Source: CAYRFQ01 sp964423615 | GTDB lineage: Bacteria; Planctomycetota; Planctomycetia; Gemmatales; Gemmataceae | DNA length: 43,078 nt | NCBI GenBank assembly: GCA_964423615.1 | Contig: CAYRFQ010000063.1 | Coordinates: 1 to 43,078 of the forward strand | Direction of reading: 5' to 3' | Part shown: positions 19,723 through 28,468 of the stretch, piece by piece | Layout of the letters: each line of letters opens with the position of its first letter | Position numbering within the stretch: the stretch's first letter is position 1 | Notes under the pieces: model-generated | What the model saw: the letters and a program-made list of their open reading frames with translations, nothing else | Database searches by the model: none | What the model was told of the DNA's origin: nothing | Position numbers and translations under genes: made by a program

Positions 19723-21894
19723 ATGACCGACCCGAGGCACTCTGCTGTATTGGACTCGGACGCCAGTCCGAGTCTGTCTCCCTCATCCACTTCGCATCCA
19801 CAAAAACGCTGCCAATCCAATTCCCAGAATTCCTGTGCATCGACGTGCAGTTCAGGGCCTTCTCAGCCTGGAAAATCGCGTGGGGCTCTGGTCTGGTTGA
19901 GGCTGGCGATTGGAATCGCGTTGGCTGGTCATGGGATGTTGTTGGGACTTGCCGTCAACCTGACTCCGGAAACGTCCGCACGTTTGATCCTTCAGGGAAT
20001 CGTGTTGGTTTCGGCTCTCATTGTTGTGGGGTTGTTGGGTTGGCCGTTGATGGTGTCGGTGGCACGGTCCTTGCGGCATGGAAGGCTCACCGTTGAGGCG
20101 TTATTTTTGACGGCCATGAGTGGGGCGATGATAGCATCGTTCCAAGCTGTGATTTCTGGCAAAGGAGCGATTTATTTCGAGGTCGTGTCGATCCTCTTGG
20201 TGATCTACTCGGTGAATCGATTCCTTGCCGCGCGTACTCGCAACGCAGCGTTCGAAGCATCTCGGCAGTGGCTCAAACGACTCGGACAGGCTCGTAAGGT
20301 GGATTCGGGGGAAACGAAGGAAGTCGATGTTGGGACAATCGTAGTTGATGATGTCGTCGAGGTGCGTCCGGGTGAGTGGATACCCGTGGACGGAACGATT
20401 GTCTCGGGAATGGGGTATGTTCGTGACACGCCGATGACGGGTGAGCCCTTCGCTCGGGTCGTTCGTACAGGAGACCGGGTTCTTGCCGGGTTCGCTGTCG
20501 AGGATGCGTTACTGCAAGTCCGCGCGACGGCCGACGGAAATCAGAGAGAAATCGACGCGTTGTTGGCGACCGTTGAGAAAGCCCAGAACACTCCGATCTC
20601 GTTACAAACTCAAGCCGACAAGATCGCCCGGGTGTTTCTGCCTTTGATTTTGCTGGCGTGTGTTTTGACGTTTTCGTTCTGGTACTGGCAAGCCGATTGG
20701 GAGACGGGATTGCTGCATGCGGCTTCTGTGCTTTTGGTCGCGTGTCCGTGTGCCCTCGGTTTGGCGATTCCGATCGCCGTCTGGCACACGCTCGGGAAAA
20801 TGGCCGAGCGTGGATTAGTGACGCGACGGGCCGACCTGATCGAAAATTTGGCTTCGGTCGATCGCGTGGTGTTCGACAAGACGGGTACGCTTACGGAAGA
20901 CGAAATGACTGTCGTCGATGTCGTTACCGTGAGCGACGGGCCGGACCGGGAAAAGGTTCTTGCGTGGCTTGCTCATGTGGAGAGTCATTGCCCACACCCG
21001 GTGGCTCGGGCGTTGGCAGGGCTACCGGTCAACACGGTGGACAATGCTATCACCGACTTAACACTCAGGACGGTTCCCGGGTGTGGGGTCGAAGCCTTGT
21101 TCGTCGATGGGTCTGGGCAATCTCGGCAGTTACGCATCGGAAGCACAGATTGGTTGGGCCAGAATCTGGAAGGAGCAGAGTCGGAAGTCGGAAGAGACCT
21201 TCCGGCGGGTGATACGAGCCGAATCGCGGTTGAACTCGATGGCCATCTGGAAGCCCTTTGCCTGCTTCGTGAGCGGGTCCGAAAATCCGTCTCGGCAACC
21301 AAAGCGGAATTGCAAGGGATGGGACTCGAAACGTATGTGTTTACCGGGGACACCGCAGAGCATGCCGCAGCGTCGGGGTTCCCAGATGCCATGGCAAGCC
21401 TGAGCCCGCTGGATAAACAACGCCTAGTGGAAGAGTGGCAAAGACAGGGACATCGTCTGTTGTTTGTCGGCGACGGAATCAATGATTCGGCAGCCTTGAG
21501 TGTCAGTCATGCTGGAATAGCTCTATCGTCCGGTTCTCAACTGGCCCTTTCGGCTTCACCGGCGACGTTGTACCACTCGGACTTATCGGTGGTTGCCTGG
21601 TCTATTCGGTTGAGCCGTCAGGCGTTGGGAACGATCCGAGGTAGTCTCTTGTGGGCTGCGTGTTACAACATTGTAGGAATCACGGTGGCTGCGTGTGGGT
21701 TATTACACCCCATCTTTGCCGCGGTGTTGATGTTGGGCTCGAGTATGTTTATTTCTTGGCGAGCTTCTCGGGTTGGAGTAGCCAGCACCGATCGATTGGC
21801 AGACATTTCCAACGAAGGGGCGTCGGATAAGGGGGCGCCATTGTTGCCTCGGTATCAGGTCTCGTCTGAAGTGAATTCATCTTTCCGAACGTAA
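19723..21894 (+). CDS. ccoI: copper-translocating P-type ATPase, cbb3 assembly type
   Basis: This is a P1B-type ATPase that supplies copper for cbb3 oxidase maturation (CcoI/FixI role, inferred from location). Motifs are TGEP (about 239-242), the membrane CPC (341-343), phosphorylated D385 in DKTGTLT, the HP motif in HCPHPVARAL, and GDGINDSAAL (about 583). The N-terminal domain lacks a GMTCXXC metal-binding motif but has a non-canonical cysteine patch (CQSNSQNSCASTC) in the first 45 residues. It has 723 residues and about eight helices. Its 3' end overlaps the convergent DUF488 gene by 40 nt. Confidence 0.9.
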   Translation: MTDPRHSAVLDSDASPSLSPSSTSHPQKRCQSNSQNSCASTCSSGPSQPGKSRGALVWLRLAIGIALAGHGMLLGLAVNLTPETSARLILQGIVLVSALIVVGLLGWPLMVSVARSLRHGRLTVEALFLTAMSGAMIASFQAVISGKGAIYFEVVSILLVIYSVNRFLAARTRNAAFEASRQWLKRLGQARKVDSGETKEVDVGTIVVDDVVEVRPGEWIPVDGTIVSGMGYVRDTPMTGEPFARVVRTGDRVLAGFAVEDALLQVRATADGNQREIDALLATVEKAQNTPISLQTQADKIARVFLPLILLACVLTFSFWYWQADWETGLLHAASVLLVACPCALGLAIPIAVWHTLGKMAERGLVTRRADLIENLASVDRVVFDKTGTLTEDEMTVVDVVTVSDGPDREKVLAWLAHVESHCPHPVARALAGLPVNTVDNAITDLTLRTVPGCGVEALFVDGSGQSRQLRIGSTDWLGQNLEGAESEVGRDLPAGDTSRIAVELDGHLEALCLLRERVRKSVSATKAELQGMGLETYVFTGDTAEHAAASGFPDAMASLSPLDKQRLVEEWQRQGHRLLFVGDGINDSAALSVSHAGIALSSGSQLALSASPATLYHSDLSVVAWSIRLSRQALGTIRGSLLWAACYNIVGITVAACGLLHPIFAAVLMLGSSMFISWRASRVGVASTDRLADISNEGASDKGAPLLPRYQVSSEVNSSFRT

Positions 21895-23174
21895 GCCAAC
21901 CGGTTTCCTTGCTTCTCGTACGCGATTTCGACCATATCGCTTCGACTATGAAATAGATCTCCGGGTTCCAAATGTAGTTCCGAGAGCAACCGGTCCTCGG
22001 CTTCTTCTTGCGATTCGAGATTGCCATCTTCGAGAATGTGTTCGATACGCACGCCCTGTTGTCGGAGGTTTCGAGTAACTAGGATGGTTCGGTGGCAATA
22101 CAACGGGTCTTTCTCGGCACACATCAACGCAATTCGATAATTTTCCATTCCTGTGTGGAGTCGCTGGAGTCCTTCCAGAAACGATTCCGACTTCGCGACC
22201 AACGAATAATCGACCTTATTGCCCTGATAACAACAATCTTCGTGACGTCGGGTTCCGAGTTCTTTGCAGAGCGGGACATAGGCAATCTTGTTGATTTGGA
22301 GTGAGTCGCTGAGCACTCCTTGGTTGAACTGTGGGTTGTATTTGCTATGAGGATCGGAACGAACGTCCACGAGGGCAGTAATTTTGTGCTGCTTGAGCAA
22401 CGCTAGAAATGTATCCATCTCGTGATTGGAGTGACCAATTGTATAAATGGTCGGTGATGGTTGAGAACTCATGATGGCCTCTTCAAGGACGGTCGCAACG
22501 ATTTTGTGATGATACCCTTCGTATTCTCGCGTTAGTCCAACACAGAGCAGCAGGTTATCGCCGCATGGTATCCGGATGGTGTATATCTCATTGTTGTAGT
22601 TGCGAGGTCGATCGTAGTGGCTCGATAAAAATAACGGGTCCGTGATAGCAAGATTGTAAGTGGCATGGTTGTAACGAAACAAGGCACGTAATTTCACCTG
22701 CTGCGTTTCTGGATCAGAGGAGATCTGTACATTAAAGGCTTTCGGTCGAATCAAGCACAAGGATTGCCGTGGCGGCCTTTGCAAATAATAGTCTCGCGCG
22801 ACGCGGTCATTCTTGTCTGCCGAGACGCCATACAAGTCGCGAGGGAATTCTTCGAAAAACTTGATCGCTTCTCCGATGCCGTTGGAAACAAGTGTCCAGT
22901 TTTTCGGTGATTGGCAGTACCAGTTCTCGGGTTGGACGAAGTCGTCGGCATATTGGGTGACGGGGATATCGATGACGTCGCCGACCCGGATCGGACGACC
23001 GGGAGCCATGTGGAGTTCGTGAGGTTCCCACTCTCCATCTTCACTTCCGCTGATGGGACGCACCCATCCGCTGGGACGATAGGCACCGAAGCCGTTGTCT
23101 ACGAGTTCGCGACCGGCGACACACCTGCCGTCGTATTTGTACGAATTCGCCAATACCAGGATTCGCTTCCGCAT
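21855..23174 (-). CDS. dual-OB-like domain fused to DUF488
   Basis: The 439-residue protein lies on the minus strand. The first half (MRKRILVLANSYKYDGRCVA..., then VRPISGSEDGEW and GRPIRVGDVIDIPV) looks like the dual OB-fold domain described with nucleic-acid-handling systems. The second half, from about residue 235 (PTIYTIGHSNHEMDTFLALL), is a DUF488 domain with conserved DVRSDPHSKYNPQFN and the cysteine motif MCAEKDPLYCHR. These two modules are more often separate neighbouring genes; here they form one frame. DUF488 proteins have no agreed activity, and the Cys/His/Arg cluster suggests a catalytic site. An internal ATG at the join could also give a separate DUF488 product. Confidence 0.8.
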   Translation of the reverse strand: MRKRILVLANSYKYDGRCVAGRELVDNGFGAYRPSGWVRPISGSEDGEWEPHELHMAPGRPIRVGDVIDIPVTQYADDFVQPENWYCQSPKNWTLVSNGIGEAIKFFEEFPRDLYGVSADKNDRVARDYYLQRPPRQSLCLIRPKAFNVQISSDPETQQVKLRALFRYNHATYNLAITDPLFLSSHYDRPRNYNNEIYTIRIPCGDNLLLCVGLTREYEGYHHKIVATVLEEAIMSSQPSPTIYTIGHSNHEMDTFLALLKQHKITALVDVRSDPHSKYNPQFNQGVLSDSLQINKIAYVPLCKELGTRRHEDCCYQGNKVDYSLVAKSESFLEGLQRLHTGMENYRIALMCAEKDPLYCHRTILVTRNLRQQGVRIEHILEDGNLESQEEAEDRLLSELHLEPGDLFHSRSDMVEIAYEKQGNRLAYVRKDEFTSDET

Positions 23175-23517
23175 GATCGCCTACCTTGTTCCAGGGACAT
23201 TGAGGGTAGCTCAAGGTGGAGCGGCAAGATTATGGTAGCTTATTGGCAAACGTGAGGAAACGAAAAACGCTTTGGGGAATCCGAAGGGGTGTTCCTCTGG
23301 ATTTTGGAAGCCTGTGTTCGGCGTAGATAGCACGTGACTTGAGTGTGTTTCAACTTTTGTCTACAAGAAGTACACGTGAGCCGCGTGGCGATATGGCAGG
23401 AAGAAGTACACGCAAGCCACGTGCACCTACGATTTTCCGTCAAATTTAGATACCCAAATCGAGAGGTCCTGACTCGAAGGCCACGGTCAGAGTGGGGCGA
23501 GATCAAGGCTTGTCACC
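23175..23517. other. intergenic region holding repeat copy B
   Basis: No gene is supported. Most of the space is the degenerate hairpin element at 23288-23470. The upstream part would hold the promoter of the DUF488 fusion gene, but no clear promoter boxes were recognised. Confidence 0.65.
23288..23470. repeat. dispersed hairpin-rich element, copy B
   Basis: The left end GGTGTTCCTCTGGATTTTGG matches the ends of the copies near 7.4 and 28.3 kb. The right end (CCCAAATCGAGAGGTCC) is a decayed inverted version. Inside are hairpin units starting GTACACGTG and GTACACGCA, each followed by its near-complement. It is the most diverged of the three full-length copies. Confidence 0.65.
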
Positions 23518-24570
23518 TCATGCCACAGCACCACCTACCTTGGCCCGGAAGAACTGGTCGATGTATCGAACGTCGCGAATCAGAGTCCGAGCACGAGCGA
23601 AAACTCGACGGGCGTCGTCTCGCTTCCCGTCGAACCAAAGTTGGTGGCCGTAGAGGAACGCCAGATCGCCATTGTTGGGATCAGCCTTGACGGCTTTCGC
23701 GAGACGATCGAGATGGGCGTCCAGTGTGGGTTCGCTGTTGGGGTATAGATCGCGACGGAGATTGTAGGGGGCGATGGGGTAGTCTTTACGATTGTCCATC
23801 GCTTTGCGAATGGCTTCGATGGCTAGCAAGTATTGGCCCAGGGCAAACCGGGCTTGGGCCAAGTGGAACCATGCGTCGGCGTTCCTTGGGTCGAGTTGGG
23901 TGGCGATTCGGAAGCGTTGTGCTGCCAAGCCGAATTCTTTTCCCCGGAATGCTCCGGCGCCCAGAAAGAGTTGTTCGTCGGATTTCTGTTGAGGGGTCAA
24001 GGGACGATTCGGTTCCGGTTTGGGTCGTGGCATCGGTTTGGGCATTGGCATCGGGTTCTTGCCGTTGGGTCTTTTGCCGTCGGGTCGAATAGGGCGTCGG
24101 GGTTTGGAGACGTCTTTGCCGGGAGGTAAAGGGATCGGTGGTGGAGGTTCGTCGGGGCTCTTTTCGGGAGGTTGACGTTTGGGACGGGGCTTCAGATCTG
24201 GAGTGACCAGGTCCAAATCGACTCCTCGTGTATCCCAAACTCGCTCCACAGGTTCATAAGGGTCTCGTCTGGACGGGGAACCACCGAAGCGTTCGTCCGG
24301 GGTTCGTGGCTGAACCAGTTCCACTCGTGGCGGTGGCGGTGCCACGACGGTTACTTGTGGTTGAGTGATGAGCACACGTTTCTGGACGAACGTTGGGGGA
24401 AAGACGTACCCGCGAGAATAGTAACCGCGCCCGAACGAGCCTTGGATCGTCAGCGGTCCTCGGTGGTAGCGAAGCCGGAAGCCGCCTCCGCCGACGATGA
24501 TTTGAGCCTTTGTCGTTTCTACGCACAGACAACAGACCAACACTGCTGCCGTCCAAAGTCCTCGGTTCAT
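23518..24570 (-). CDS. secreted proline-rich TPR protein
   Basis: The 350-residue protein has a signal peptide (MNRGLWTAAVLVCCLCVETTKAQ is the region; cleavage near TKA). Next come a Gly/Tyr-rich segment, a long Pro/Lys/Arg-rich linker, and a C-terminal tetratricopeptide-like region (GLAAQRFRIATQLDPRNADA, FHLAQARFALGQYLLAIEAI, FLYGHQLWFDGKRDDARRVF). It probably acts as a periplasmic or envelope protein-interaction factor. The start at 24570 is chosen because it opens directly on the signal peptide and has AAGGAC upstream; an upstream in-frame ATG at 24636 would bury the signal. No specific function is recognised. Confidence 0.82.
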   Translation of the reverse strand: MNRGLWTAAVLVCCLCVETTKAQIIVGGGGFRLRYHRGPLTIQGSFGRGYYSRGYVFPPTFVQKRVLITQPQVTVVAPPPPRVELVQPRTPDERFGGSPSRRDPYEPVERVWDTRGVDLDLVTPDLKPRPKRQPPEKSPDEPPPPIPLPPGKDVSKPRRPIRPDGKRPNGKNPMPMPKPMPRPKPEPNRPLTPQQKSDEQLFLGAGAFRGKEFGLAAQRFRIATQLDPRNADAWFHLAQARFALGQYLLAIEAIRKAMDNRKDYPIAPYNLRRDLYPNSEPTLDAHLDRLAKAVKADPNNGDLAFLYGHQLWFDGKRDDARRVFARARTLIRDVRYIDQFFRAKVGGAVA

Positions 24571-24919
24571 GGCAATCCGTCCTTTGTTGGGGCAAGAAAT
24601 GTCCATTTTCAGGAGACCACCAGGATGGTTTTTCACATGATTGGCTATTCGAGCCCACTGGCATTCCGAGAGTTGATCTTTCCAGAGATGGCATCACGGG
24701 CTGATCGATAGGTCTCAATTTAAATCCTTATTATGATTATGAGGAAGAGCTTGGTCCTGGGCAAGCGGGAAGACGAGAGGGTTTTTGGATTCTGGGACGG
24801 CAAATCGGGACACGTTTCGAAGAAGACCGGAGCCAAGCCTTGGGGGCTTGGCTTGGTTCATCAGTCGCGGAACGATTTTCGCCCATCGAAAACAGCTCAC
24901 TCACGAATTTTGGGAGGTC
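24571..24919. other. divergent intergenic region
   Basis: This region separates the minus-strand TPR gene from the plus-strand gene at 24920 and should hold both promoters. An AT-rich patch lies near 24718-24742. A perfect 9-bp hairpin (AGCCAAGCC/GGCTTGGCT, 24831-24853, 5-nt loop, then TTGGTT) lies in the leader of the downstream gene. It could be an attenuator or a weak terminator. Confidence 0.55.
24831..24853. promoter_or_regulatory. leader hairpin (possible attenuator)
   Basis: AGCCAAGCC and GGCTTGGCT form a perfect 9-bp stem around a TTGGG loop. The hairpin sits about 65 nt before the start at 24920. TTGGTT after the stem is a poor T-run, so termination is uncertain. Confidence 0.4.
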
Positions 24920-26677
24920 ATGGTGTCAACGTTCCTACATTCTGTGCAAGATTTTGTTTCGGCCTACTACACACAACCGTCGCAAGATTTGCCCACGATA
25001 GCTCAAACGATCATCCAAGAAGCTGACAATGTGACTCCTGAAGAATGTACCTGGGGACTGTTGTCTTTGGTCGAATTCGCTCTCCAAGACGCCGTTCCTC
25101 AAAAGATGATTGCGTCATGGGTATGCGGATATCTCACGCTTCGTGGTGGGAGTGCATGGGTGGCGCTAGGTCCGCTGATCGAGTGTTTGCAAGAAGTCTT
25201 GGAAGGGGCGGGAGGCTTCGTTGCGTCCTGTCGGGAGGTTTCGCAGGAGCCGATCTCGACACCTCTGTCGCAACAGGAAGTTGAGAAGTTCTCGGGTGTG
25301 TTTGGAACCGAGAAGCCCGAACTCTTCTGGAGTTACACATCGGTCATTCCCGTGCTTGGTGTGTCGTTACCTTTGATCGAGTATTTCCAGGATGCTCGCA
25401 TGATGCTGCGGTCGAACGAGAATCTCGCTGCCCAACTCGAAGAACTCAAGGACCATCACGAGCCCATCAAGGATCTACTGGAGATACTCTCTCGCAAAGC
25501 CAACGACGATGCGAATGCCGTTTCTGCCGCAACACGTGTTGCGGCAGCCATCACGAAATTCGAAGCCCTTGCTGCCGATGCCGAAGTCGAGCCGGAAACT
25601 TTCGAAACCTCTCGGCAGGCAGTCATTCGAGAGTTGCTTTGTGTTCCCTTGCGTGTCCGGGACGACGCTTTGCGGCAACTCGCCGGAAGCATGGAAAAGG
25701 CCCATCTGCGTCACGTTGGGGAGTTGATTTACACATGCGGAAGCATCGTCGAAACAGGTGGCGATCCTCGAATTGCCTTCGACGCGGCCGTGAGCCGGTT
25801 GCCGGAGATGTTGACTGCGACAAGTGAGTTCGTCGAGTTATGTCTCACGGCGGCCGAACTCGATGGAAAGGACACGAACGAATTGGACCATTCTCGGGTC
25901 GTCGAAACGTATGCCGCTCGAGTTTTGGAAAAGCGAAACGATGCGGACGCTGGTTGGCAGACGATCGGTCGGGCGTGTCTGGGTATCATTGCGATGTTGT
26001 CACGGGCGGTGGACATACGTCAGCGTTTTTGCGGCGAGGAGGGTTTGATCCGACAGTTAGCGGGACTTGGGCAGAGCGTTCCGCAGGCTGTTTTTTTGTG
26101 GAAAATGCTACGGGTGCTCGATGACGAAGAACTGGTGATTTTGGCCCCAGAACAACAACGCGGGTGGAAAGTTCAAATTCGTGGGGTGGCAGATAACTTT
26201 CAGCTACACACATTGATCGCCGGCAACTTGGTTGGCGACCCCGAAGACGGTTGGGTTGCGGGGGTCGTGGGAACTCTCGATGGTTCGGGTGAAGGTCACG
26301 AACCAGAGCCGAACACGCCACTCGATGCTCGGATGACCGGGGTTTCTCGATATCTTCCATTTGCGGAGGGACAGGTCAGGACGATCATCAGTCACCTGAA
26401 CTTTTGGACGTGGGAAGGACTTCGGGAAGACGGGAAGTTGCCCGATAACGCCATCGAGTTTCGCGACTTTCTCGTTTACAACGAAGGCTTACCCGGAGAC
26501 ATTCCGGCTTTGGGTGACGTTCGGGTCGTGCTCCTTGGGTCCTCAAACTATTGGCGTTCTTGGAATGGCGGTCGGGTCTTCAGCGGGATGAAGGCTGACA
26601 TGCGGATCCTGGAAACACTCACTCCCGAGGGCGTGGATGAATGGCTGGCGCGAATTATTGCAAAAAAAACTAATTGA
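24920..26677 (+). CDS. unrecognised 585-residue protein
   Basis: No known family was recognised. The protein has no signal peptide and no clear membrane segment apart from short hydrophobic stretches. The first 400 residues look largely helical and acidic (for example SRKANDDANAVSAATRVAAA). The C-terminal third is richer in Gly/Trp/Pro (GWVAGVVGTLDGSG, LNFWTWEGLREDG, RVVLLGSSNYWRSWNGGRVF) and may be a separate folded domain. GGAGG at 24913-24917 allows ATG 24920 or GTG 24923. A longer frame reaches TTG 24785, but nothing supports that start. Codon use resembles its neighbours, so it appears to be a real gene. Confidence 0.75.
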   Translation: MVSTFLHSVQDFVSAYYTQPSQDLPTIAQTIIQEADNVTPEECTWGLLSLVEFALQDAVPQKMIASWVCGYLTLRGGSAWVALGPLIECLQEVLEGAGGFVASCREVSQEPISTPLSQQEVEKFSGVFGTEKPELFWSYTSVIPVLGVSLPLIEYFQDARMMLRSNENLAAQLEELKDHHEPIKDLLEILSRKANDDANAVSAATRVAAAITKFEALAADAEVEPETFETSRQAVIRELLCVPLRVRDDALRQLAGSMEKAHLRHVGELIYTCGSIVETGGDPRIAFDAAVSRLPEMLTATSEFVELCLTAAELDGKDTNELDHSRVVETYAARVLEKRNDADAGWQTIGRACLGIIAMLSRAVDIRQRFCGEEGLIRQLAGLGQSVPQAVFLWKMLRVLDDEELVILAPEQQRGWKVQIRGVADNFQLHTLIAGNLVGDPEDGWVAGVVGTLDGSGEGHEPEPNTPLDARMTGVSRYLPFAEGQVRTIISHLNFWTWEGLREDGKLPDNAIEFRDFLVYNEGLPGDIPALGDVRVVLLGSSNYWRSWNGGRVFSGMKADMRILETLTPEGVDEWLARIIAKKTN

Positions 26678-26840
26678 ACAGTCCCAATATTCCACTCAGC
26701 ACTCACACCCATCGAAATTTCCGACAGGATAGGAAATAATAAGCCGATTGAGGGGTTCTGGTTGAAATTGCGTTGTATTCTTTAGAACAGGACGTCTTCC
26801 GCAAGGATGCTCTACGGGTCGAAGACACTGAGGCCAACGA

Positions 26841-28067
26841 ATGTTGAAGAAAGTCGGGCCGTATGACCTACTGGAAAAGGTCGGGCGGGGAGGAATGGCT
26901 GCGGTGTACAAAGCCCAACACGAACATACCGGCCAAATTGTTGCCGTGAAGGTGTTGGGGACCGAAGTCGATAACACGACATTGCTCCTCAAACGATTCG
27001 AACAAGAGTTCCGTACGGCTGCGCGCCTGTCGCATCCTCACATCGTCAAAGGACTGGACTTCGGTTTAGAGAAGGGTCGCCCCTACTTGGTGCTCGAGTA
27101 CGTGTCAGGTTGTAACTTGGGTGAGCAAGTTCAACAACTCGGTTGCCTGCCCACGGAAGACGCATTTTCGGTCACGTACCAGATTGCGAGTGCTTTGGAA
27201 GCAGCCCACCGGAACCATTTGGTCCATCGCGACGTCAAACCGGAGAACATCCTGGTTACGACGGAAAAAATGGCGAAGCTGACTGATTTGGGGTTGGTGA
27301 AGGATCTCACCTCGGCGGCCGAACTCACCCGGTCGGGGGCGTCGCTTGGAACAATGGGTTTCATGGCACCTGAACAATACGGAGACGCAAAACACGTCGA
27401 TTGTCGCTGCGATGTGTACAGTTTGGCTGCGACGTTGTACTTTGCCTTGACTGGTCAGCTGCCGTTTGTGGGGCGAGGTCAAATTACAATTCTGAAGAAG
27501 AAAATGGCGAACGAAATTAGGTCGTTGTTGGATTTCCTGCCATCGCTCCCGGAGGCTCTCGACGAGACTCTTTGTAAAGCTCTCTCTGCGGACCCGAAGC
27601 GACGTTTTTCGTCTTGTAGCGAGTTTGTTGGCTCGTTACGGGCGTGCATGCCCGAATTCGAATTGCCCGAGGTGTATTCCGATGCCGAGTCGGTAAGCGA
27701 TGCGGAACTCAAGTTGCCTCCTCTGGTCCCCGAACGGCGAGTGGCCATCCGCTACCCCACGGCTTTACGTGCTTCGAGTTGGCTCCCTGATGATCCGGAA
27801 GACCCGTGTTTTGGCGAACTTCTGGATATCTCCACAACAGGCATCCGTATGGAACTGACCAAGCGTTTCGAACCCGGAGCGTTCTTGGTCTTGAATTTGG
27901 TCGATGACCGCAACGTGGTCTGTCTCTCCGGCCGAGTTCGTGTGTGTTGGGTGCGGACGCTGACGCCCGGAAGGTGGACAATCGGTTGTGCGTTCCACAG
28001 ACCGTTGAGCGAAGGCGAACTCGACACCCTCGTCGAAAACAAAACCGACACGGTGGTGGAAGAGTAG
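26841..28067 (+). CDS. Ser/Thr protein kinase with C-terminal PilZ domain
   Basis: Residues 8 to about 270 are a Hanks-type kinase: glycine loop GRGGMAAVY (15-23), ATP-binding K37 in VAVK, catalytic HRDVKPEN with D131, DLG with D149 and APEQ. From about residue 303 there is a PilZ domain containing the c-di-GMP contacts RVAIR (RxxxR) and DISTTG (DxSxxG). No transmembrane helix is present, so the kinase is probably cytosolic, unlike the many membrane-anchored planctomycete kinases. The natural reading is phosphorylation controlled by c-di-GMP, which is inference. GAGG about 7 nt upstream supports the ATG. The next gene also encodes a PilZ domain. Confidence 0.92.
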   Translation: MLKKVGPYDLLEKVGRGGMAAVYKAQHEHTGQIVAVKVLGTEVDNTTLLLKRFEQEFRTAARLSHPHIVKGLDFGLEKGRPYLVLEYVSGCNLGEQVQQLGCLPTEDAFSVTYQIASALEAAHRNHLVHRDVKPENILVTTEKMAKLTDLGLVKDLTSAAELTRSGASLGTMGFMAPEQYGDAKHVDCRCDVYSLAATLYFALTGQLPFVGRGQITILKKKMANEIRSLLDFLPSLPEALDETLCKALSADPKRRFSSCSEFVGSLRACMPEFELPEVYSDAESVSDAELKLPPLVPERRVAIRYPTALRASSWLPDDPEDPCFGELLDISTTGIRMELTKRFEPGAFLVLNLVDDRNVVCLSGRVRVCWVRTLTPGRWTIGCAFHRPLSEGELDTLVENKTDTVVEE

Positions 28068-28468
28068 AATCGGATTCGTTAGCCCACAACCCTCGGCGGA
28101 ACAGAGCGAGCGGTTTTCGTGGCCGAACTCCCAGCGGTTAACGATTGGAGAGAGCACAGTTGATAGTTCGGTGGTACGTCCACGAGTGAGCACTGGGGGT
28201 GGTTCTGGATTTTGGAATTCTATGTTCGTGATGATCAGACGCGAACCGCGTGGACTCAACGGCAGTCCCGAAAAAGCACAAGCGAGCCGCGGGTAGCTAC
28301 GGTAGAAAAAAGTACACGCGAGCCGCGTCTACCTACGACGAACGTAGAATTCCAAAATCCAGAGGAGCACCTCTTGGAGTTTGTTTTCCCGAAATCGGAT
28401 CACACGTTACAATAGGGCTATCCCCGGCAAAATACCGTGTCGCAATCGCCAAGAGAAGAGAAACGTCC
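28068..28468. other. intergenic region holding repeat copy C
   Basis: No gene is supported. The space between the kinase-PilZ and PilZ genes is nearly half filled by the best-preserved dispersed hairpin element (28197-28373). An in-frame extension of the PilZ gene through this element exists but is translated repeat and is not believed. Confidence 0.65.
28197..28373. repeat. dispersed hairpin-rich element, copy C (best preserved)
   Basis: The ends are inverted repeats: TCTGGATTTTGGAATTCTAT on the left is matched on the opposite strand at the right end with a single difference over about 25 bp. Three internal units follow at a period of about 36-40 bp (near 28236, 28275 and 28311). The last, GTACACGCGAGCCGCGTCTAC, is a near-perfect hairpin. 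No open frame of interest lies inside. This is the layout of a small non-autonomous mobile element or a structured RNA. Confidence 0.8.

Noticed and set aside
24785..24919. Upstream TTG start for the 585-residue protein
   Set aside because: No ribosome binding site precedes it, it would run through a hairpin, and GGAGG is placed before ATG 24920 or GTG 24923.
28236..28338. Possible CRISPR array in the hairpin units of copy C
   Set aside because: The units are degenerate and only three in number, the spacers are related in sequence, and no cas gene is present.
28250..28468. N-terminal extension of the PilZ protein
   Set aside because: The extension is translated repeat sequence of copy C; ATG 28469 has a purine-rich leader and fits the domain start.
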